From Vicugna pacos (lineage: Eukaryota; Chordata; Mammalia; Artiodactyla; Camelidae): 64,000 nucleotides of DNA. Under the pieces are notes generated by a model, which did not search any database, had not been told where the DNA came from, and was given only the letters and a program-made list of their open reading frames with translations. Position 1 is the stretch's first letter. Each line of letters begins with the position of its first letter. The translations under genes and the position numbers were made by a program. Positions 24,380-36,183 of the stretch are shown here, piece after piece. The stretch spans positions 83,297,001 through 83,361,000 of the forward strand of contig NC_132993.1 in assembly GCF_048564905.1 (NCBI RefSeq). The letters run 5' to 3'.

Positions 24380-24412
24380 CTTCTGCACAAAGAGACCAAG
24401 ATGAATGCAGAG
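24380..24412 (+). CDS. BLVRA exon 2: start codon and residues 1-4
   Basis: The acceptor CACAG ends at 24379 and the donor GAG|GTGAGT begins at 24413. The exon has 21 bases of 5' UTR and then ATG AAT GCA GAG at 24401-24412, giving MNAE exactly as in human BLVRA. An A at -3 is favourable for initiation. The exon ends in phase 0, which fits exon 3 starting with CCG (Pro5). This very short coding start is easy to miss in gene prediction. I chose this ATG because the joined protein then matches the human N-terminus, including length. Confidence 0.93.
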
Positions 24413-25345
24413 GTGAGTTCTTTCAAAGGACCCAATGGAAGGAATGCTTTTCTTGCAGTATCCTTCCTTCCTCCTTCACCAAGCATCTTCCTTCCCTCCA
24501 GAGCTTTCAGAAGCAACAGCACAACCTTGGAAACTTGTCTCCACTGTCCTGATGACACGCACATGGCCCCGAGGGATAGGGAAAGCATTAGGCCCCTCTG
24601 AGTTCGTATCTGTGTCTGTCCAGCTTCAGTCAGATTAGAATTTATCTACTTCAGTTCATCCAGAAACAACACTCGTGGGCTCGGTGGGAACGGGCTGCAG
24701 GGCATCAGGGTGCTGGCCCAGAGCGCAGCCTTGTGTTCTGGGCACGCTTGCCTCCCCTTCCTAGGACCTTCCTCTGTGCCATCTCCTTGGCGGTCTCACC
24801 TCACTGTGCCTGTTCTTTGATCCAGTGAGATGTCTAGTCTCTTTATCCCTTTGCTTTTTTTCCTGATGGATCAGCCCTTTTGCTTTTATTCCCTTCCAAG
24901 TCCAGCCTAGACCCGGGGGTCCATCTCTCCAACTGCCTTGGTGCCCATGCCCCCAAGTCCTTTTCCTCTTGTCTTCTCCATCCCCCCATGGGGTGGTCTT
25001 GGGTGAGTGGCCCAGCTCCATGCTGTCTGTGGCTGATGGACACAAAACCCCTCATCCGGTGCTCAGCGTGCCCACCAGGCCCCCTGTGTGGCCCTGGGCA
25101 GCTCCTTTTCGCTTTGCCCAGAACAGCCGGGTCTGGGCTTCATCGCTCCTCCCTGCTGCCTCCTCCCTCTTAGCATCTGGGTCACTTTTTACTTTACGGA
25201 GAAAGATTGGAAGCATCAGACATCATCTTTCTCCACTGCTGCCTCTCCAGTCATCTTGTTTCCCTCTTCATAGTGGGAGGGATGTTCATCCGTGAGAGAG
25301 CTCCAGGCTGTGAGTACAGGGAAACCCAATTCAATGTGGTGGTGT
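24413..25345. other. Intron 2, start
   Basis: Moderately GC-rich sequence with pyrimidine-rich stretches (24770-25270). No repeat family or gene is recognised with confidence. Confidence 0.4.
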
Positions 25346-25350
25346 TTTTC

Positions 25351-25461
25351 CTTTTTTTTTAATAGTGGAAAAAAAAATTCTAACAGCAGTACTGGGGATT
25401 GAACCCAGGACCCCATGTATGCTAGGCACACACTCTACCACCGAGCTATACCCACCCCCAC
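25351..25461 (-). mobile_element. Camelid tRNA-Ala SINE (Vic-1 type)
   Basis: The minus strand reads GGTGGGGGTGGGTATAGCTC, GGTGGTAGAGTGTGTGCCTA and GGGTTCAATCCCCAGTACTG, so both promoter boxes are kept. The flanks CAATGTGGTGGTGTTTTTCC and CAATTTAACGTTGTTTTTAT may be a diverged target duplication. In BLVRA intron 2. Confidence 0.9.
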
Positions 25462-25954
25462 CTCAATTTAACGTTGTTTTTATCCTGAAAGTCCAAATGG
25501 AGGAGTCCAGTGGCTCAGCGATCTCATTAAGGATCCAGGATTTTTTTATCTCTCTTGCTCCCATCCAAGCGTTGGCTTCCTCCTCAAGGCTGTGTCCCTT
25601 ATGTGGACAAGCTGCCAGAAGCTGTTGGGGCTACATGCCCCCTCACTCGCTCTGAGCAGGAGAGAGAGGTGGCTTCCCGCAGCTCCCTCAGAGGAATGGG
25701 AACCTCTTTTTCTGAAGCCCCACCTAATGCCTCCTTCGATCTTATCAGCCAGAACCTGGCCACATGCTCATTCCTCGACCACTTACTTTGTGTCCAAGGA
25801 GTCAGGATTTTGCCACCTGGAATGAGGCCCACCTGGAGCATCTTCCTGGGGGCTGGATATAGGAAGAAGGAAGGGGAGTGCCCATCGGGAAAGGGCCCAT
25901 TGCATCCGGTCCCAGACATTTCCGGTGAAAGTGTACTGACTGGGAAAAAAAAAG
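25462..25954. other. Intron 2, unassigned
   Basis: No repeat family is recognised. Overlapping open frames on both strands (137 codons on +, 120 on -) have no recognisable domain. Confidence 0.4.
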
Positions 25955-26345
25955 GAAGCACAACCTAAAAGTTGAGAATCATGTTTTATTTGGCAGACTT
26001 CCTGAAGACTTAAGCCTGAGTTAAGCCTCTTGGATCATTCTGAGGGATTGTTCCCAAGAGGTAAGGGAGGAGCCAGGATATATAAGAATTTTTGCAAAAC
26101 AAAACAACAAAACAGGTAGTTGGAACATCAAAAGATGACTGACTGCTAATTAAAAGGGAACATCTCAAGTTAATGAATTTAATGCTTTTCTATGTATGGG
26201 AAGGTGCAAGAGTCTGGGCTCACTGAAATTACTCCTTTGTTACGCACCTTAACTGTCTGAGGCCAGTATCCTGTTTTTCTCCATCCTGAATCCCCTCGGG
26301 GTGCACCCTCGGGGAAGCTACAGTGGCTGATGGCTTGGGGGCCTC
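25955..26345 (-). mobile_element. LTR-like fossil, family unassigned
   Basis: On the minus strand the order is LTR-like: a TATA-like TATATATCCTGGCTCCTCCC, then about 90 bases later CCAAATAAAACATGATTCTC with a poly(A) signal, then TCAACTTTTAGG. No internal region is attached, so it is a solo LTR or fragment. Borders are approximate. A class I origin is a guess. Confidence 0.5.
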
Positions 26346-26661
26346 AAGGTCCTTTGTTTCCTGAAACGGCAGGTGACATTGTGTGTCCACGCTCTTCATT
26401 GCAGACTCTGCTGCCTGTTCAGACCTCGCACTGCCTCCCTCATTATCTCCTTTTCCAGCTGCACTGTCCACCTCATTTCTGCCGGCTCTTTCCCTAAACA
26501 TTTCCAGATGCTTGAGTTTTTAGTTTCTTCGAAACAAAAACACAGGACGTCTTGTCAAGCTACTGTAATCCTATTTTTTTCATCCCCTTCAGAGATCTCT
26601 GCGGTAAATTCTCCATCGTCTTCTCTCTCCGAGTCATTCTGTTGCCTGTGGATGCAGCCGG

Positions 26662-27299
26662 TGTTCTAGGTTCTGGTCCCGTCCCAGAAAGAATTCAGAG
26701 ACAAGACGTAGTGGTTAAAAAAAGTAAAGTGAGGGTTTATTAAAGGATGGATAGGACACTCAAGGGGAGAGCAGGCAGGCTCAGGTGAGCGGCTGCCCTG
26801 AGTTTCTTTAGCAAGTTAGTTCCATAGTGTGTAAAAATGAATGGGCAGAATATTCATTGGGGAGGGGGAGGGTTTGGGGTCGTATTCTCTGATTATCACC
26901 CCAACTCCACCTTCCTGAAGGGAGGAGGGATTTTTGTCCTTATTTGCTCTGGATCAGAAGTGTCATGATGTTGGTGCATGATGGGTACTTCTGATCTGCA
27001 AGGCTAATTTTGTTGAAATGAGGGCATAATGAGCAAAAGGTTACATTCGGACACTGGAGATGCCTGTCTTTTCTCACCTTTCTTTGTCGGGGTCTCCAGG
27101 CCACTCATCACCCCAAAAGGTGTGACCTCTTATCAGCCCAAAGGTTCCTGCTTTCCTTTCTCTGCCCGGGGACCCCTGGTGCTTCCATGATGTGTGGTTT
27201 CCTGCATTTGGCCTGTGCCCCTCCTTTCTGCCCAGTTCCTGCCATTTGGTCTGTGTCCCCCTTTCTCTGCTCATATCTAGCTGTCTGCCTGCGCTAACA
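26662..27299 (-). mobile_element. Solo LTR fossil (638 bp)
   Basis: The minus strand starts TGTTAGCGCAGGCAGACAGC and ends GACCAGAACCTAGAACA, so it is a full TG...CA LTR. A poly(A) signal block TTTAATAAACCCTCACTTTA lies near its end. It looks whole as an LTR, but no internal region is next to it. Target duplications are not visible. Unlike the pair at 15.4 and 18.7 kb, it is a different family. Confidence 0.7.
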
Positions 27300-27639
27300 A
27301 TTCTCCACCCGCTGCAATCTGCCTTCTCCCACCATTGTACTGAAATCCATCTTTAATAGTAGTTTTTAAAAAACCTTATTTTTGTAATAATGTAACTACA
27401 CAGGCCTGGTACAGAACTCAGAAACTGTAAAATATTAAACCGTCAAAAGTGAGCCTCTCCCACCCTGGGGCTGACCTCTGTTAACCACCTTCTGGTGCCC
27501 CAACCCCTTATCTGCAGGTCTTGTGACTCACTCCTCACTCGGATTCTCCTGGTCTTGGGAGTTCCTGAGAAAGAGGAGGAATTTTGCATTAATACTCAGC
27601 TTTTACAAGCCTGGCCCTGTAACAGTTCTAACAATCATC
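27300..27639. other. Intron 2, unassigned
   Basis: About 340 bases. 27330-27470 may be a worn L1 3' end read backwards, but too weak to call. Nothing else is seen. Confidence 0.35.
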
Positions 27640-28240
27640 AACTACCCTTTCTGTCCTCCAATCTCGACCTTTCCTTCCTTGGTGACTTTTAACTCCCTCA
27701 ACTTTTTAAAAACATTCCCAGACCTTGGGGCTGCCTCTCACTACTGCCCCCTCTCTTCTGCCTTAAACCCCCCGTGACCACCTCATGTGACCCCTCTCAC
27801 TCCGCTCTCCTGTCTCAGCCCAGTGCAGCCTGCCGTGGTCCTCACTGCTCCGCCAGAGCTTCCCGGCTGAAGGTCACCAGTGGCCTCTGTTTGTCAAATC
27901 CAGTGCAGACTTTTTCCGTGAAGCTTGTGACATGTTGACCACGGTCTTGAAATGTCCCCGTGACACCTCCAGGTTCCTGCCTGTCTCTCTGGTGACTTCC
28001 TCTGAGACTCTTCCTTAGGTTTCTCCCTGCTCCTTAAAAGTTTGTGTTTCCCAGGGTACTTCTCGCCTGGGAAGTGCCCGCTGTCATGGGGACCTCCTCT
28101 GACCCCACAGCATTGACCTTTCAGTCGTATGTTTAAGAAGATCCCAGTGGATCTGCTCAAGAAGGTCTTTTTCATCAACTCCAGATCCACACACCCAGAA
28201 GCCTGGATTGTCCATCTCCAGTAAGAGGTTCCACAGTGCC
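27640..28240 (+). mobile_element. L2 (LINE2) ORF2 fragment
   Basis: The order of phrases follows the L2 reverse-transcriptase region in sense: CCTGTCTCTCTGGTGACTTC, then CTGCTCCTTAAAAGTTTGTG, TTTCCCAGGGTACTTCTCG (from the GVPQGSVLGP box) and TCCATCTCCAGTAAGAGG. Very diverged, no open frame. 28240-28440 may continue it. Confidence 0.5.
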
Positions 28241-28809
28241 TTATAACCCAGGCTCCCAACCCTCCTCCCGGGGCTCCTCAGGGAACAACACTCTGCCATC
28301 TGTTCCCCTGGCCTGGAAACCTAATGTACCCTCACGCCTTCCCCACCCTCCGCACTGTAAACCCTGTTCTCGGCTTGATTTAATCCATCACCAGAGGGAT
28401 GTAACAACACACTGGCTGAGACCTTAGACTTGGCCTTCTGGCTGTAATGATAAAAGATACTGACAGGGGACTTGTAGTCACGGGACTCAGCGGTAAGTAA
28501 GAATTCACGGATCTCTCAAATCCATTTCTGACTTTACGTTCTGCCTTCCCCCTCACTTCCTCACTTTCCCCACACTGTGCATTACTGTCCTAGCTTATTC
28601 CCTCCTGCTGCCATTCACTCTCCTTTTTAGGGGCAGAGGAGGAGACCTCAGGCCCGGGGGGGAATGCTCAGCCCCAGTTCATGACACACCGTCTCCATTG
28701 CTCTGGGCAAGGCCCCTCTCTTTATTTATCTTCTCTTTCCTTTTTGTCTTTGTCCCCATTCTCATCCTCCCAAAGACGGCTGTTCTGACGTCTAACTAAA
28801 TGTCCGCCT
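28241..28809. other. Intron 2, unassigned
   Basis: Pyrimidine-rich in part, possibly more L2 at the start. No gene seen. Confidence 0.35.
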
Positions 28810-29135
28810 TTTTTGTTCGCGTGTATTTGTGAAAATATGTTACTTTTTCTTGTCCAAATGCCTTTTACATTTACATGGAGTAGAACAGACTTGGGCTTTG
28901 GCGAGTTAAAGTACAGACATCCACGTATGTAACCATCACCACCGTCAGGATTCAGCCCCTCCCTCCAAATTATTCCCTTCTGTTGCCCCTTTTTGGCACG
29001 GCCTCTCCCACCCCTAAACCCTGGCAACCACTGTGTGACATACTTTTAATTCAAGTGATTGTATTGTGTTCCAGTTTACATCGTGTTCTCTTTCTTTTTC
29101 CCACTCAGCCCTACATTTTCAAGGGGTGACGTGTA
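28810..29135 (-). mobile_element. Old L1 3' end, antisense
   Basis: The + strand has ATGTAACCATCACCACCGTC and AACCCTGGCAACCACTGTGT, stock phrases of old L1 3' ends read backwards. Decayed fragment. Confidence 0.5.
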
Positions 29136-29139
29136 ATTA

Positions 29140-29320
29140 ATCTGCCGCACGCAACCTCACAAAGTGCGTCCGTTTCAGTCTAACAGAACTCCCTGTGTGC
29201 TGTCACTACCTCTGTTTGTAGACAAGAAAAGTGAGGGTTGAGTCCATTGCTCCAAGGCACACGGTATCAAGGGCAGACCGGGGATTCAAGTCCTGAAGTT
29301 TCTGACTCCACACGTGCCTT
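29140..29320 (+). mobile_element. MIR element
   Basis: TGTAGACAAGAAAAGTGAGG, CCAAGGCACACGGTATCAAG and GCAGACCGGGGATTCAAGTC follow the MIR core order on the + strand. Confidence 0.6.
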
Positions 29321-29809
29321 TCTTCTTGTCTCTCTTCAGCTGATCCTGTCGATCCAGTTCAAATGTCGTTTCTGCCGCTCGGAAAGCTTTCTCAGCGCTT
29401 CCTCCCTGGAAGCGGTGCCCCCCTCTTGTGAATTTCCATCGCCCTTGACTTACCACTTCGTTAGTTACCTTCTGTTGTCTGACGTGGAGGGCACATCTTA
29501 GTATCCCCACGGCACCTGGCGTGATGCCCCAGAGTGTGTCCTCACTGACTGTCAGTTGACTAAACGATGGGATGACTCAGAGGCTGTTTGGTAATCTTGC
29601 AATGCAATCCGGAGCTTGGGCGAGTCGGCCAAAACGTAGAAGAGGGAAGACATGCAGTGACTTGAGGCTGGCGGGGGATTGTCGGGGAGGGAGGTAAAGG
29701 ATCTCAGCTGCAAAAAGCCCTTTGGTCTCAGAGGGTTTGTCAGATGCATGAATGACTTCCAGGATTTTCTGCGTTTCAAGCTGAGGGCCTGATAGAATTC
29801 GTGGAGTGA
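29321..29809. other. Intron 2, unassigned
   Basis: No repeat family or gene recognised. Confidence 0.35.
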
Positions 29810-30200
29810 CTGGCTTTTGCCCAGAAGTTCAGAGCACAGCCAGTCAGGCGGGGCAGGTGTTTGGAGTCCAGCAGAGAACCAGGTGATCCAGGTGAGGGTG
29901 GGGCGGTCAGGTGAGAGTAGCCAGTTTGTATTTCTTTCTGGGACTGGAGCTCAGAGAAGAGGGTGGCTCAGAGTGCACGATGTTGGAGTCTTCGACACAG
30001 AGGTGGTCATGAAAGCCTTAAGGATGAGGGAACCCCCACCCCACTCTGGGAATATGAGAAAGAGAGATGAGCAGAGGAGTAAGGACGAGCATTGGGGAAT
30101 ATCCACAAGGAGGCACAGGATAAAAAAGGACAGTGGTGATTGGGAAAAGGAAACCTCACTAGAGGTGAGAGAAGATGAAGAAGGAGTGAGTTTCAAGAAG
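29810..30200 (-). mobile_element. L2 (LINE2), antisense, part before a SINE
   Basis: The + strand phrases GGGACTGGAGCTCAGAGAAG, CGATGTTGGAGTCTTCGACA and GAGTTTCAAGAAGGGG are those of L2 ORF2 read backwards. The element continues after the Vic-1 SINE at 30201-30386 with CACTTAAGTGTCAAAGATGC. Confidence 0.6.
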
Positions 30201-30386
30201 GGGGGAGGGTATAGCTCAGGTGGTAGAGCGCATGCTTAGCATGTATGAGGTCCTGCGTTCAATCCCCAGTACCTCCTCTAAATAATAATAATAATAATAA
30301 TAATAAAATAAATATACCTAATTACTTTCTCCCTGGACAAAAATAATTTTAAAAAAGAAAAAAATTTTAATTAAAAAAAAAATAAA
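30201..30386 (+). mobile_element. Camelid tRNA-Ala SINE (Vic-1 type) with AAT tail
   Basis: The head GGGGGAGGGTATAGCTCAGG carries both promoter boxes and the AGC anticodon loop. The tail has expanded into about eight AAT units at 30281-30306 and then an A-rich end. It sits inside the antisense L2. The flanks share AAGAAGG, a possible but low-complexity target duplication. Confidence 0.9.
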
Positions 30387-30620
30387 AGAAGGTCCACTTA
30401 AGTGTCAAAGATGCGTGACGTCCAGGAGAGGCCAGATGAGGGACAGCCCTTGAGCTGGGCAGTGAGAAGACCTTAGATGACCTGTGGTGAGGCAGAGAGG
30501 AGTGGCACTGAAATCCAGATTACAGTTGGGCTGGAAGGGTGAGTAGAGGGTGCAGATGCAGCCCAGAGAGGTGTGGAGTCGGTTGATTTGGGGGCAGTGG
30601 ACAGGCCACAGTCAGGAGCA
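30387..30620 (-). mobile_element. L2 (LINE2), antisense, part after the SINE
   Basis: CAGATTACAGTTGGGCTGGA and GGGTGAGTAGAGGG follow on from the L2 text before the SINE (L2 read backwards has AGATTGCAGTGGGTTGAGGA at this place). Confidence 0.55.
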
Positions 30621-30729
30621 GAGGGTATCAGAGGACACCCAGCACTGTGGCGGGAGCCCCAGGAGGGGAGCTGGGAGTAAGCCTACGGCTCTGTAGAGTT
30701 CCTGTGTGCTCAGAGCATCCCTGGGATTT

Positions 30730-31320
30730 TTATTTATAGCCACTTTGAGTGGTTGCACTTTAGATAACATATATTTACATGACTCAAAATTTTTAAGGAT
30801 TTAGCAAAAAAAAAAAAAGATTTCCCCTGAGAAGTCCTCTTCCCTCCCAGATACTCTGTTCTCATGCTCCCTGGCAACCAGTGTCACTGGTTTCTTGACT
30901 GTCTTTTCAGAGAGATTCTAAACATATACAGCAAGTATTTTTTTTCTTTCAGCTACCCCTCCCTCCTTTCTTTAACGCAGACTATAACAACTTATACGGG
31001 TCTGTATTTTGCTTTCCTCACCCCACAATGTATCTTGGAGATCAGTCCCTTCTCATACACAAGGAACTTCCTTGTTCTTTTTCATGGCTGTGTAACATTC
31101 CATTTCCGAGGCACACCATAATTACATAACCAGCCTGCTGTTAACAACATATCCATTCTTTTTAGTCTTCCGCTGTTACAAGCAAGGCTGCAGTAAACAT
31201 GAGTCATTTCACTTGGGTATACACTTTAGAAAGGGATTTACCCAAGCAAAGAGTATTTGCATGATAAATATTCCCAAGCTGCTCTCCACAAAGGTTACCT
31301 GCTTTTTTCTCCCCCCTGCA
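30730..31320 (-). mobile_element. Old L1 3' half (L1ME-like), antisense
   Basis: The + strand has CATGGCTGTGTAACATTCCA, ACACCATAATTACATAACCA and CTGCAGTAAACATGAGTCAT, the stock order of an old L1 3' region read backwards. Strongly decayed. Confidence 0.65.
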
Positions 31321-31429
31321 ACATATGAACACAGATTATTTTCCCATGCCAGCCAATGCATTGTCTAACTTTTTGATTCTTGTAAATGAGTGAAAAACAT
31401 GCACTTGTTCTTCTTGACCTATTTGGAAT

Positions 31430-32880
31430 CTTTCTCTGTTTTTTTTTATAAGTAAGTTCATTTGTATTGTATTTTAGATTCCACATGTAAGTGATAGCCT
31501 ATGATCTTTTTCTGACTTACTTCATTTAGGATGATAATCTCTAGGTCCCGTCTTCATTTTTGAAGGGTAATTTTGCAGGGTTCAGAATTTTAAGTTGGTA
31601 GATTTTTTTTTTCTCTCAACCCTTTTCAATATTTCACTCCATTCTCTTCTTGCGTGCATGGTTTCTGAGATGCTGGATATACTTCTTTGTTCTAAGGAAA
31701 GGTGTTTTTTGCCTCTGACTTCCTTCAGGATGTCAAGACGTTACTTTTTATCTTTGATTTTCTGAATTTGAAAATGATATGCCTGAGTATTGTTTTGGGG
31801 GACTGGCATTTATCCTGTCTGGTGTTCTTTGAACTTCTTGGATCGGTGTTCAGTGTCTCACATTAATTTGGGGGGAAGTTTCAGTCATTTTTGTTTGAAA
31901 TACTTACGTTCTTTTCCTTCTTCCCTCTCCTCCTGGTATTCCCATTACACGTATATTACAGCTTAGTTGTCCCACAGCCCGTGGGTGCTCTGTTCTCTTT
32001 TTTCCAGTCTCTGTTCTCTTTGCTTTTCAGTTTTGGGGGTTACCATTGCTGTGTCCTCAAGCTCAGAGATTCTTTCCTCAGCTGTGTCAAGTGTCATAAG
32101 CCCATGAAACGTTGTCTTCGCTTCTGTTCCATGTTTCTCATCTCCAGCATCCCTTTTTGGTTCTGTATCAGGATTTCATCTCTCTGCTTACACTGTACCA
32201 GCGTTCTCGGATGCTGTCTGCTTTACCCATAGACCCTTAGCATGTTAGACATGGTTGTTTTAAATTCCCAGTCTGGGAAATCCAACATCCCTGCCATGTC
32301 TGGTTCTGGTACGTGCTCTGTCTCTTCAGCTGTGTTTTTTGCCTTTTGCTGTGGCTTGTCATTTTTTCTTGATAGCTGGACGTGAGGTGCTGTGTAAAAG
32401 GAACTGTTGTAAATGGGCCTTCGGTCACGTGGTGGGGAGGTGTGGGGGAGGGGAGCGCTCTCTAAGCCCCATGGTTACCCTGGACTTTGAACTTTACAAG
32501 TCTTGCTCAGTTTTCTCCTCCCTCCTTACGTGGGAGAGTGTGACTAGTGGGGGCTGGAGCTGGATATTTCCTTCCCTGAGGTCATTTAGGGTCTCATAAT
32601 GCCCCAGCAGGTTAGGGTCTGGTTAACTAGTTTCCCATGAGGGCAGGCCTGGTTGGGAAGAACACGATGCTCTGGTGTATCTCAAAGTGGCTCTTTTTCC
32701 CTCTCCTTTCTGGGGGCACAAGGGGGAAATTCCTCTAGTATTTCCTATGGGAACCTGGCCGAGCTCCCAGAGGTAAGTCTCACAAATGGAGAGGGTCTCC
32801 TGTGCCTGGGGCCCTCTTGGGGTCGCAGGGCTGTTCATACGGAGCGTCCACAACTCATCTGTTCCAGTTCAGGCTTTCCT
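31430..32880 (-). mobile_element. L1, antisense
   Basis: At the left is a 3' UTR block of the younger kind (AAGTAAGTTCATTTGTATTG, TTCCACATGTAAGTGATAGC). Beyond about 31560 comes longer L1-related text (TGGTTTCTGAGATGCTGGAT; CTGTGTTTTTTGCCTTTTGC; CCCAGCAGGTTAGGGTCTGG). They may be two separate L1 pieces. No coding potential on the minus strand beyond short stretches. Confidence 0.55.
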
Positions 32881-34395
32881 CCTGCAGCTCTCAAGTCTCT
32901 GCTCCACTAAGTTATTCTCTGCATTAGCCTCTCTGTCTCTGCAGTCTTGTATCCTCATCTCTCTTCAGGACCCTAGATTTAGCTTCAGTCACTGTTTCAG
33001 TCTGTTTAGCTGTTTTCCGGTTGCTAGGATGGCGTGGCAACGTGCGGACCCCTTACCTGTGGAATGGGAAACCAGAAGCCTTCATCTCTTTGATCCGCAG
33101 TTTCCTTCCAGAACATGAAGCCTCGTGCGAGATGAAGAGGTGCCAGTAAAATGGTCTAGCCAGTCATTTTTCTCAAAAATATTCAAGTTCTTTCCCAGAG
33201 AGGAACTCAACTGAGCATGTCAAGATTTCCACCCTCATCCTGTCTCCATGGGTCAGTTTTGCAGGGGAATGTCGTCTGAACGAAACTCAGAAGCACTTTC
33301 GGTCTGACACAGCGCAAGCCAGGTTTTATATACCAGTTTGCGTGTTTTGTTGACTATCGAAATGGAAAGAGCAACTCGGCTTCTTATAGGTAATGAAGCT
33401 GTTAACCTTGTGGCTCTTTCAAAGCTAATAGAAATTCTGTTCCTGGTTGTTTTCTGGAATGTAGTAACTCAGTAGTTCATCTCAGGGATGCCATACATAT
33501 TCAGCCTCATAAGGAGATGGCTTGTGTCCTTCTCTTGGTTAAAGAAGAAACATACATTCGATCAGACACGTGTGTTTTGGCCGTAAAGTCCAGATTTCTC
33601 TGTTGAGTGTCTTACTGCTTCTTTGCACCGGAGACGATCAAAAAATTATAATGAAAACCTAGACTTGTAACCCAAGAAGGAATTAACTGGGCTGAATTGC
33701 CTGTTGTCAGTTGGGCATGGTGGCCACTGCCTTCCGCATTCTCCCCGGACTCAAAGAAGACAAGCCTGGAACTACATTTCCCAGGGTTCTCTCTCCTGTG
33801 TGACGTTGGCCAGCTAGAGGCACTCTCGCGAGATTTGGAAGGCAGACGAAAGACTATCATCCAGGGGATGCAGTTGCAGGCAGATGTGTGAGCCAAGGCT
33901 TAGCGGTAGAAGGCAGGCAGACTCCTGTAAATCACCTGCTCCTGCGCCGCAGGCTGAGGGAGGCTGCAAATGTTTCAGACATCTCGGCTTCCAGGAAGCT
34001 CTTGAAAATCACTTGCTTCAGTACAGCAGGGAGATAGCATCTCTGGCTTTAGCTCCCCAGTGGTAGCAGTGGATGTATAAGCCTCTAATTTCCTGTGTTA
34101 AAATGTTATGCTTAGAACTCGTTGAGTGGTTTCTCTTTTCTTGTGGGGTTTGTAAGTAAGTTGTGTAACAACAATAGTACAAAGTCTGGGAGAGAGAAGA
34201 TGGAAGTATACTGTTATAAGGTTCTTACGTGTGAAATGGTGTCATGTTACTTTAAGGTAAGCTGTGCCAAGTAAAATATGTGTCATATAAAGGGCCTTAA
34301 AATATATAACCGCTACAAAAGTTACAGCTGTTAGCCAACAAATGAGATAAAATGGAATTGTAAGAAATACTTTATTCATCTTAAGGGAAGTCCGA
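32881..34395. other. Intron 2, unassigned
   Basis: About 1.5 kb with no gene. Parts such as 33240-33530 and 33690-33900 look like worn repeats that I cannot name. Confidence 0.35.
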
Positions 34396-35885
34396 AAGAG
34401 AGGGAAAAGGAACAGATTGGACAAATAGAACAAACAAGAAGACAGTAGATTGAAATCCAGCCATATGAGTAATCACAATGTGAATTGTCTGAACACTTCA
34501 CTAAAAGGCAGAGATGGTTAGGTTGAATAAACAGACCTGACAATATGCTGCCTAGGAGAAATTCACTTTAGATAGAAAAACACACATTGGTTAAAAGTAA
34601 AGGGATGCGAAAAAAATGTTCTATGCTAACACAAATCAGTGGAAACTGGGAGTGGATTGTTAATATCAGACAAAATAAATTTCAAGGCAGAGAATACTCC
34701 TAGGAATACAAATGGGCGTTTTAGAATGATAAAGTGGTCAATTAATCAAGAAGACATAACCATCCTAAACATTTACATACCTAACAATAGAGCTTTGAAA
34801 TATGTAAGTCAGAAACTGATAGAACTGTTAAGAGAAACAGACAGATCTACAGTTGTATTCAGAAATTTCAATACCTATCAATAATTAATGGAATATGTAG
34901 ACAAAACTAGGATATAGAATAAAGATATAGATATAAGGATAAAATAGGATATAGAAGACTTGAATAACATTATCTACCAACTTGATCTAATAGACTAGTG
35001 GAACAATCCACTCAATAAGAGTCAAATATACATTCTTTAAGTGGGCTCCATTTACCAAGATAGACCATATGCTGGATCATAAAACATGTTCAAAATTTTT
35101 TTAAAGGATTCAGATTATTTAAACAATGTCCTCTGACTGCAACAGAGTTAAATTAGAAACCCATGATAGAAAAATATCTGGAAAATCTGTAAACATTTAG
35201 AATCTAAATAACATACTTCTTAATAATCCATTGGCCAAAGAATTAATCACAGGGAAGTTAGAGAGTGTTGATAACTGAATGAAAATGAAAGCAAGAATCT
35301 CACAGTTTGTGGGGTGGCAGCTAAAGCACTGTCATCACTTACAGGGAAATTTATAGGAAATTGAATGTCCATTTTTGAAAAGAAGGAAGTTTCCAAATCA
35401 ATAACCTGAACTTCCACCCTCAGCCACTTAAAAAAAAAAAAAAGCAGCAGCAGCATATTAAACCACAAATAAGCAGAAATTTTGAAGTAATAAAGGTAAG
35501 AACAGAAATCAATTCAATAGGAAACAGAAAAAAACAATGAGAAAAGCAGTGAAACCAAAAGCTGTTTTTCTGAGGTCATCGAATTGATAAACCTCTAGCT
35601 AGGCTGCTCAGGAAAAAAAAAGAGAAGACATACGTTACCAATAATAGAAATGAGAGAGAGGATATTACTACAGAGTCTACAAATATTAGAAGAATATTAA
35701 GAGAATATTATGAATACCTTTATGGGTACGAATTCAGTGATTTAGATGAAATGGGCATATTCTTTGGAAGATTCAAACTTCCAAAGTGTTTTAAAAAAGA
35801 AATGAGCCAACTGAACGTGTATTTGTATGTATATACACATATATTCTAACTATACCTATTCAATAAATTGAACCTGCAATTAAAA
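34396..35885 (+). mobile_element. L1, 5' segment of a nested stack (ORF2 endonuclease part)
   Basis: ORF2 N-terminal remains. 34639-34881 reads ILNIYIPNNRALKYVSQKL and DRSTVVFRNFNTYQ, the endonuclease domain of L1 ORF2. It is broken by many stops elsewhere. The text stops at about 35885 (AATTAAAACCTTTCCACA) and continues at about 37875, about 230 L1 bases being absent between. Same orientation as BLVRA, intron 2. Confidence 0.8.
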
Positions 35886-35892
35886 CCTTTCC

Positions 35893-36183
35893 ACAGAGAG
35901 AGATTCTGCTGGACTGAAGAAGCAGGTTGCCATGGTGTCAGCTGCTTATATAGAAGGGCATTTGTCAGTAGACTTCAGGTGCCTTCTAGGAGCTGAGGCC
36001 TCTAACCCACAACCAACCACAAGGAGCTGAATTCTGCCTGCAACCACGTGAGTCTGGAAGAGAACCCTGAGCTCTGGATGAGACTGTAACCTGGTCAGCT
36101 CCTGATTGCAGCTTTGTGAGACCCTGAGCTGAAGACCGAGTAGAGACAGGATCAGATTGCTGACTCGCTGAAACTGTGAGATA
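35893..36183 (+). mobile_element. MaLR (MLT1-type) LTR fragment
   Basis: AAGAAGCAGGTTGCCATGGT, AGGAGCTGAATTCTGCCTGC, CCTGAGCTCTGGATGAGACT and TGAAACTGTGAGATA follow the 3' half of an MLT1-type LTR in sense. The last roughly 70 bases of the LTR are not seen: HERPUD2-derived text begins instead. It is an old fossil piece inside the L1 gap. Confidence 0.7.
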
